Positions 43,077 to 43,992 of a stretch of DNA of 43,992 bases are shown piece after piece (position 1 is the first letter of the stretch; the number at the start of each line of letters is the position of its first letter). Origin of the DNA: Betaproteobacteria bacterium SG8_41 (GTDB lineage Bacteria > Pseudomonadota > Gammaproteobacteria > Burkholderiales > SG8-41); NCBI GenBank assembly GCA_001303585.1, contig LJTT01000015.1, positions 1-43,992 of the forward strand, written 5' to 3'. A program made the translations under genes and the position numbers. The notes below the pieces were generated by a model that did no database searches, was not told the origin of the DNA, and saw only the letters and a program-made list of their open reading frames with translations.

Positions 43077-43992
43077 ATGCGTTCGACCAGGTTCTCGGCA
43101 ATCGCCGCGATGCTGTTTCTCGTCTATGGCACCGCCGCCGGCGCGAGCGGAGACGCGCTCACGATCTACAGCAGCACCGAGCCCGGCGCCCTGTCTGCCG
43201 AGCTGTACCGCCACGGAGGCCGCCCCCAGGCCGTCCCCGGCTACGCGGTCGTGCGCCACCAGCGCGACCTCGCTCTCGAGCAGGGGCGCAACGTGCTGCG
43301 CTTTTCCGACGTGGCCGCGCTGATCGACCCGACGACCGTAAGCTTCGAGTCCCTGACTGATCCTGGCGGCACGAGCGTGGTCGAGCAGAACTTCCAGTTC
43401 GACCTGGTGAGCACGCAGAAGCTGCTTCAGCGCTACGTGGACCGCCAGATTTCTGTCGATCAGGTTCGCGGCAATGGAGTTGAGTCCTTTTCCGGAACGC
43501 TCCTCTCGACCCGCGGCGGCGTCACGCTCCGGCGCGAGGACGGCAGCATCCAGCTCCTGCCTCACAACGCCGGTATCAAGTTGCCGGAGCTGCCGGGCGG
43601 ACTGATCACTCGTCCGACCCTGGTCTGGGATATTGCCGCGAAGCGCGCAGGGCCTCATCGCGCACGCGTGTCGTATCAAACCACCGGCATCACCTGGTGG
43701 GCGGACTACAACCTGACCTATGCGCAAGGCGTCAGCGCCGCGACATGCAAGCTCGATATCGGCGCCTGGGTGAGCATCCTCAATCAATCGGGCGCAAGCT
43801 ATCAGGACGCCAGGCTCAAGCTGGTGGCGGGAGATGTCCAGCGCGCGACGCGCCCCGGGCGCACGCCGCGCGCGATGGCCGCCAAGCGCGGCATGGCGGA
43901 GGAGGACCGTGCCGCAGGATTCGAGCAGAAGGCGTTCTTCGAATATCACCTCTACACGCTTGGCCGGCCGACGACCTTGCCCGACAATTCGA
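43077..43992 (+). CDS. DUF4139-domain secreted protein, truncated by window edge
   Basis: An open frame of 305 codons running off the window end. Shine-Dalgarno AAGGAG (43066-43071) precedes ATG 43077. Signal peptide at about 1-25 (LFLVYGTAAGAS). The body (VVRHQRDLALEQGRNVLRFSD, then ALIDPTTVSFESL and NFQFDLVSTQKLLQRYVDR) and the later YQTTGITWWADYNL fit the DUF4139 family of secreted beta-rich proteins. No function is established. Divergent from the LOG gene with a 157-bp gap. Confidence 0.88.
   Translation, partial: MRSTRFSAIAAMLFLVYGTAAGASGDALTIYSSTEPGALSAELYRHGGRPQAVPGYAVVRHQRDLALEQGRNVLRFSDVAALIDPTTVSFESLTDPGGTSVVEQNFQFDLVSTQKLLQRYVDRQISVDQVRGNGVESFSGTLLSTRGGVTLRREDGSIQLLPHNAGIKLPELPGGLITRPTLVWDIAAKRAGPHRARVSYQTTGITWWADYNLTYAQGVSAATCKLDIGAWVSILNQSGASYQDARLKLVAGDVQRATRPGRTPRAMAAKRGMAEEDRAAGFEQKAFFEYHLYTLGRPTTLPDNS

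Noticed and set aside
43035-43949. A 304-codon minus-strand frame at the window end
   Set aside because: The opposite strand encodes a DUF4139 protein with signal peptide and Shine-Dalgarno; the minus frame resembles nothing.

Overview
The window looks like part of a GC-rich betaproteobacterial chromosome. The evidence is a tmRNA whose tag reads ANDERFALAA, a form typical of Betaproteobacteria, and the Pseudomonas/Burkholderia-type block gyrA-serC-pheA-hisC-tyrA-aroA-cmk-rpsA-ihfB-lapA-lapB-pyrF-heptose genes-cysM. The genus cannot be named from the sequence alone.

Layout. Positions 1-1860 hold the 5' end of aspartokinase (minus strand), a small HTH regulator, tRNA-Ser(UGA) with a decayed partial copy beside it, and a Bax inhibitor-1/YccA family gene broken by an internal deletion. 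Positions 2129-25757 are one long run of minus-strand housekeeping genes. Read in the direction of transcription from gyrA they are: gyrA, serine synthesis (serC, serA), aromatic amino acid and histidine steps (pheA, hisC, tyrA, aroA), cmk, rpsA, ihfB, the LPS-control pair lapA/lapB, pyrF, ADP-heptose synthesis (hldA-type rfaE1, hldD), cysM, the outer-membrane lipid-transport trio ydbH-ynbE-ydbL, a DEDDy exonuclease and the 23S rRNA methyltransferase rlmD. Positions 26477-30173 (plus strand) carry an OmpA-family protein, mtaD, ubiG and a HAD phosphatase that resembles MupP more than Gph. These are followed by ssrA (tmRNA).

From ssrA onward the content looks accessory. It comprises an 828-residue protein combining three zinc ribbons, one membrane segment, Ala/Pro/Lys repeats and ten or eleven MORN repeats; a 620-bp stretch with no recognisable gene; a fused TctA-TctB transporter divergent from a Bug-type binding protein; a cold-shock protein; a DUF2726 protein; an FMN-dependent 2-hydroxy-acid dehydrogenase; a P-type ATPase with an unusual PEEF motif; a LOG-family protein; and the start of a DUF4139 protein.

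The most striking non-coding signal is a set of intergenic elements built from short direct repeats arranged as opposed (inverted) arms. One class has a strict 7-bp period (rfaE1/hldD, hisC/tyrA, pheA/hisC, ubiG/phosphatase), with a different heptamer at each place. It fills the gene-to-gene gaps and twice supplies a stop codon. A second class has a 9-10-bp period (around rlmD, the exonuclease, lapA/lapB and aroA/tyrA). These elements, the zinc-ribbon/MORN protein next to ssrA, and the natural Ala83/Glu87 variant of GyrA are the observations most worth following up.
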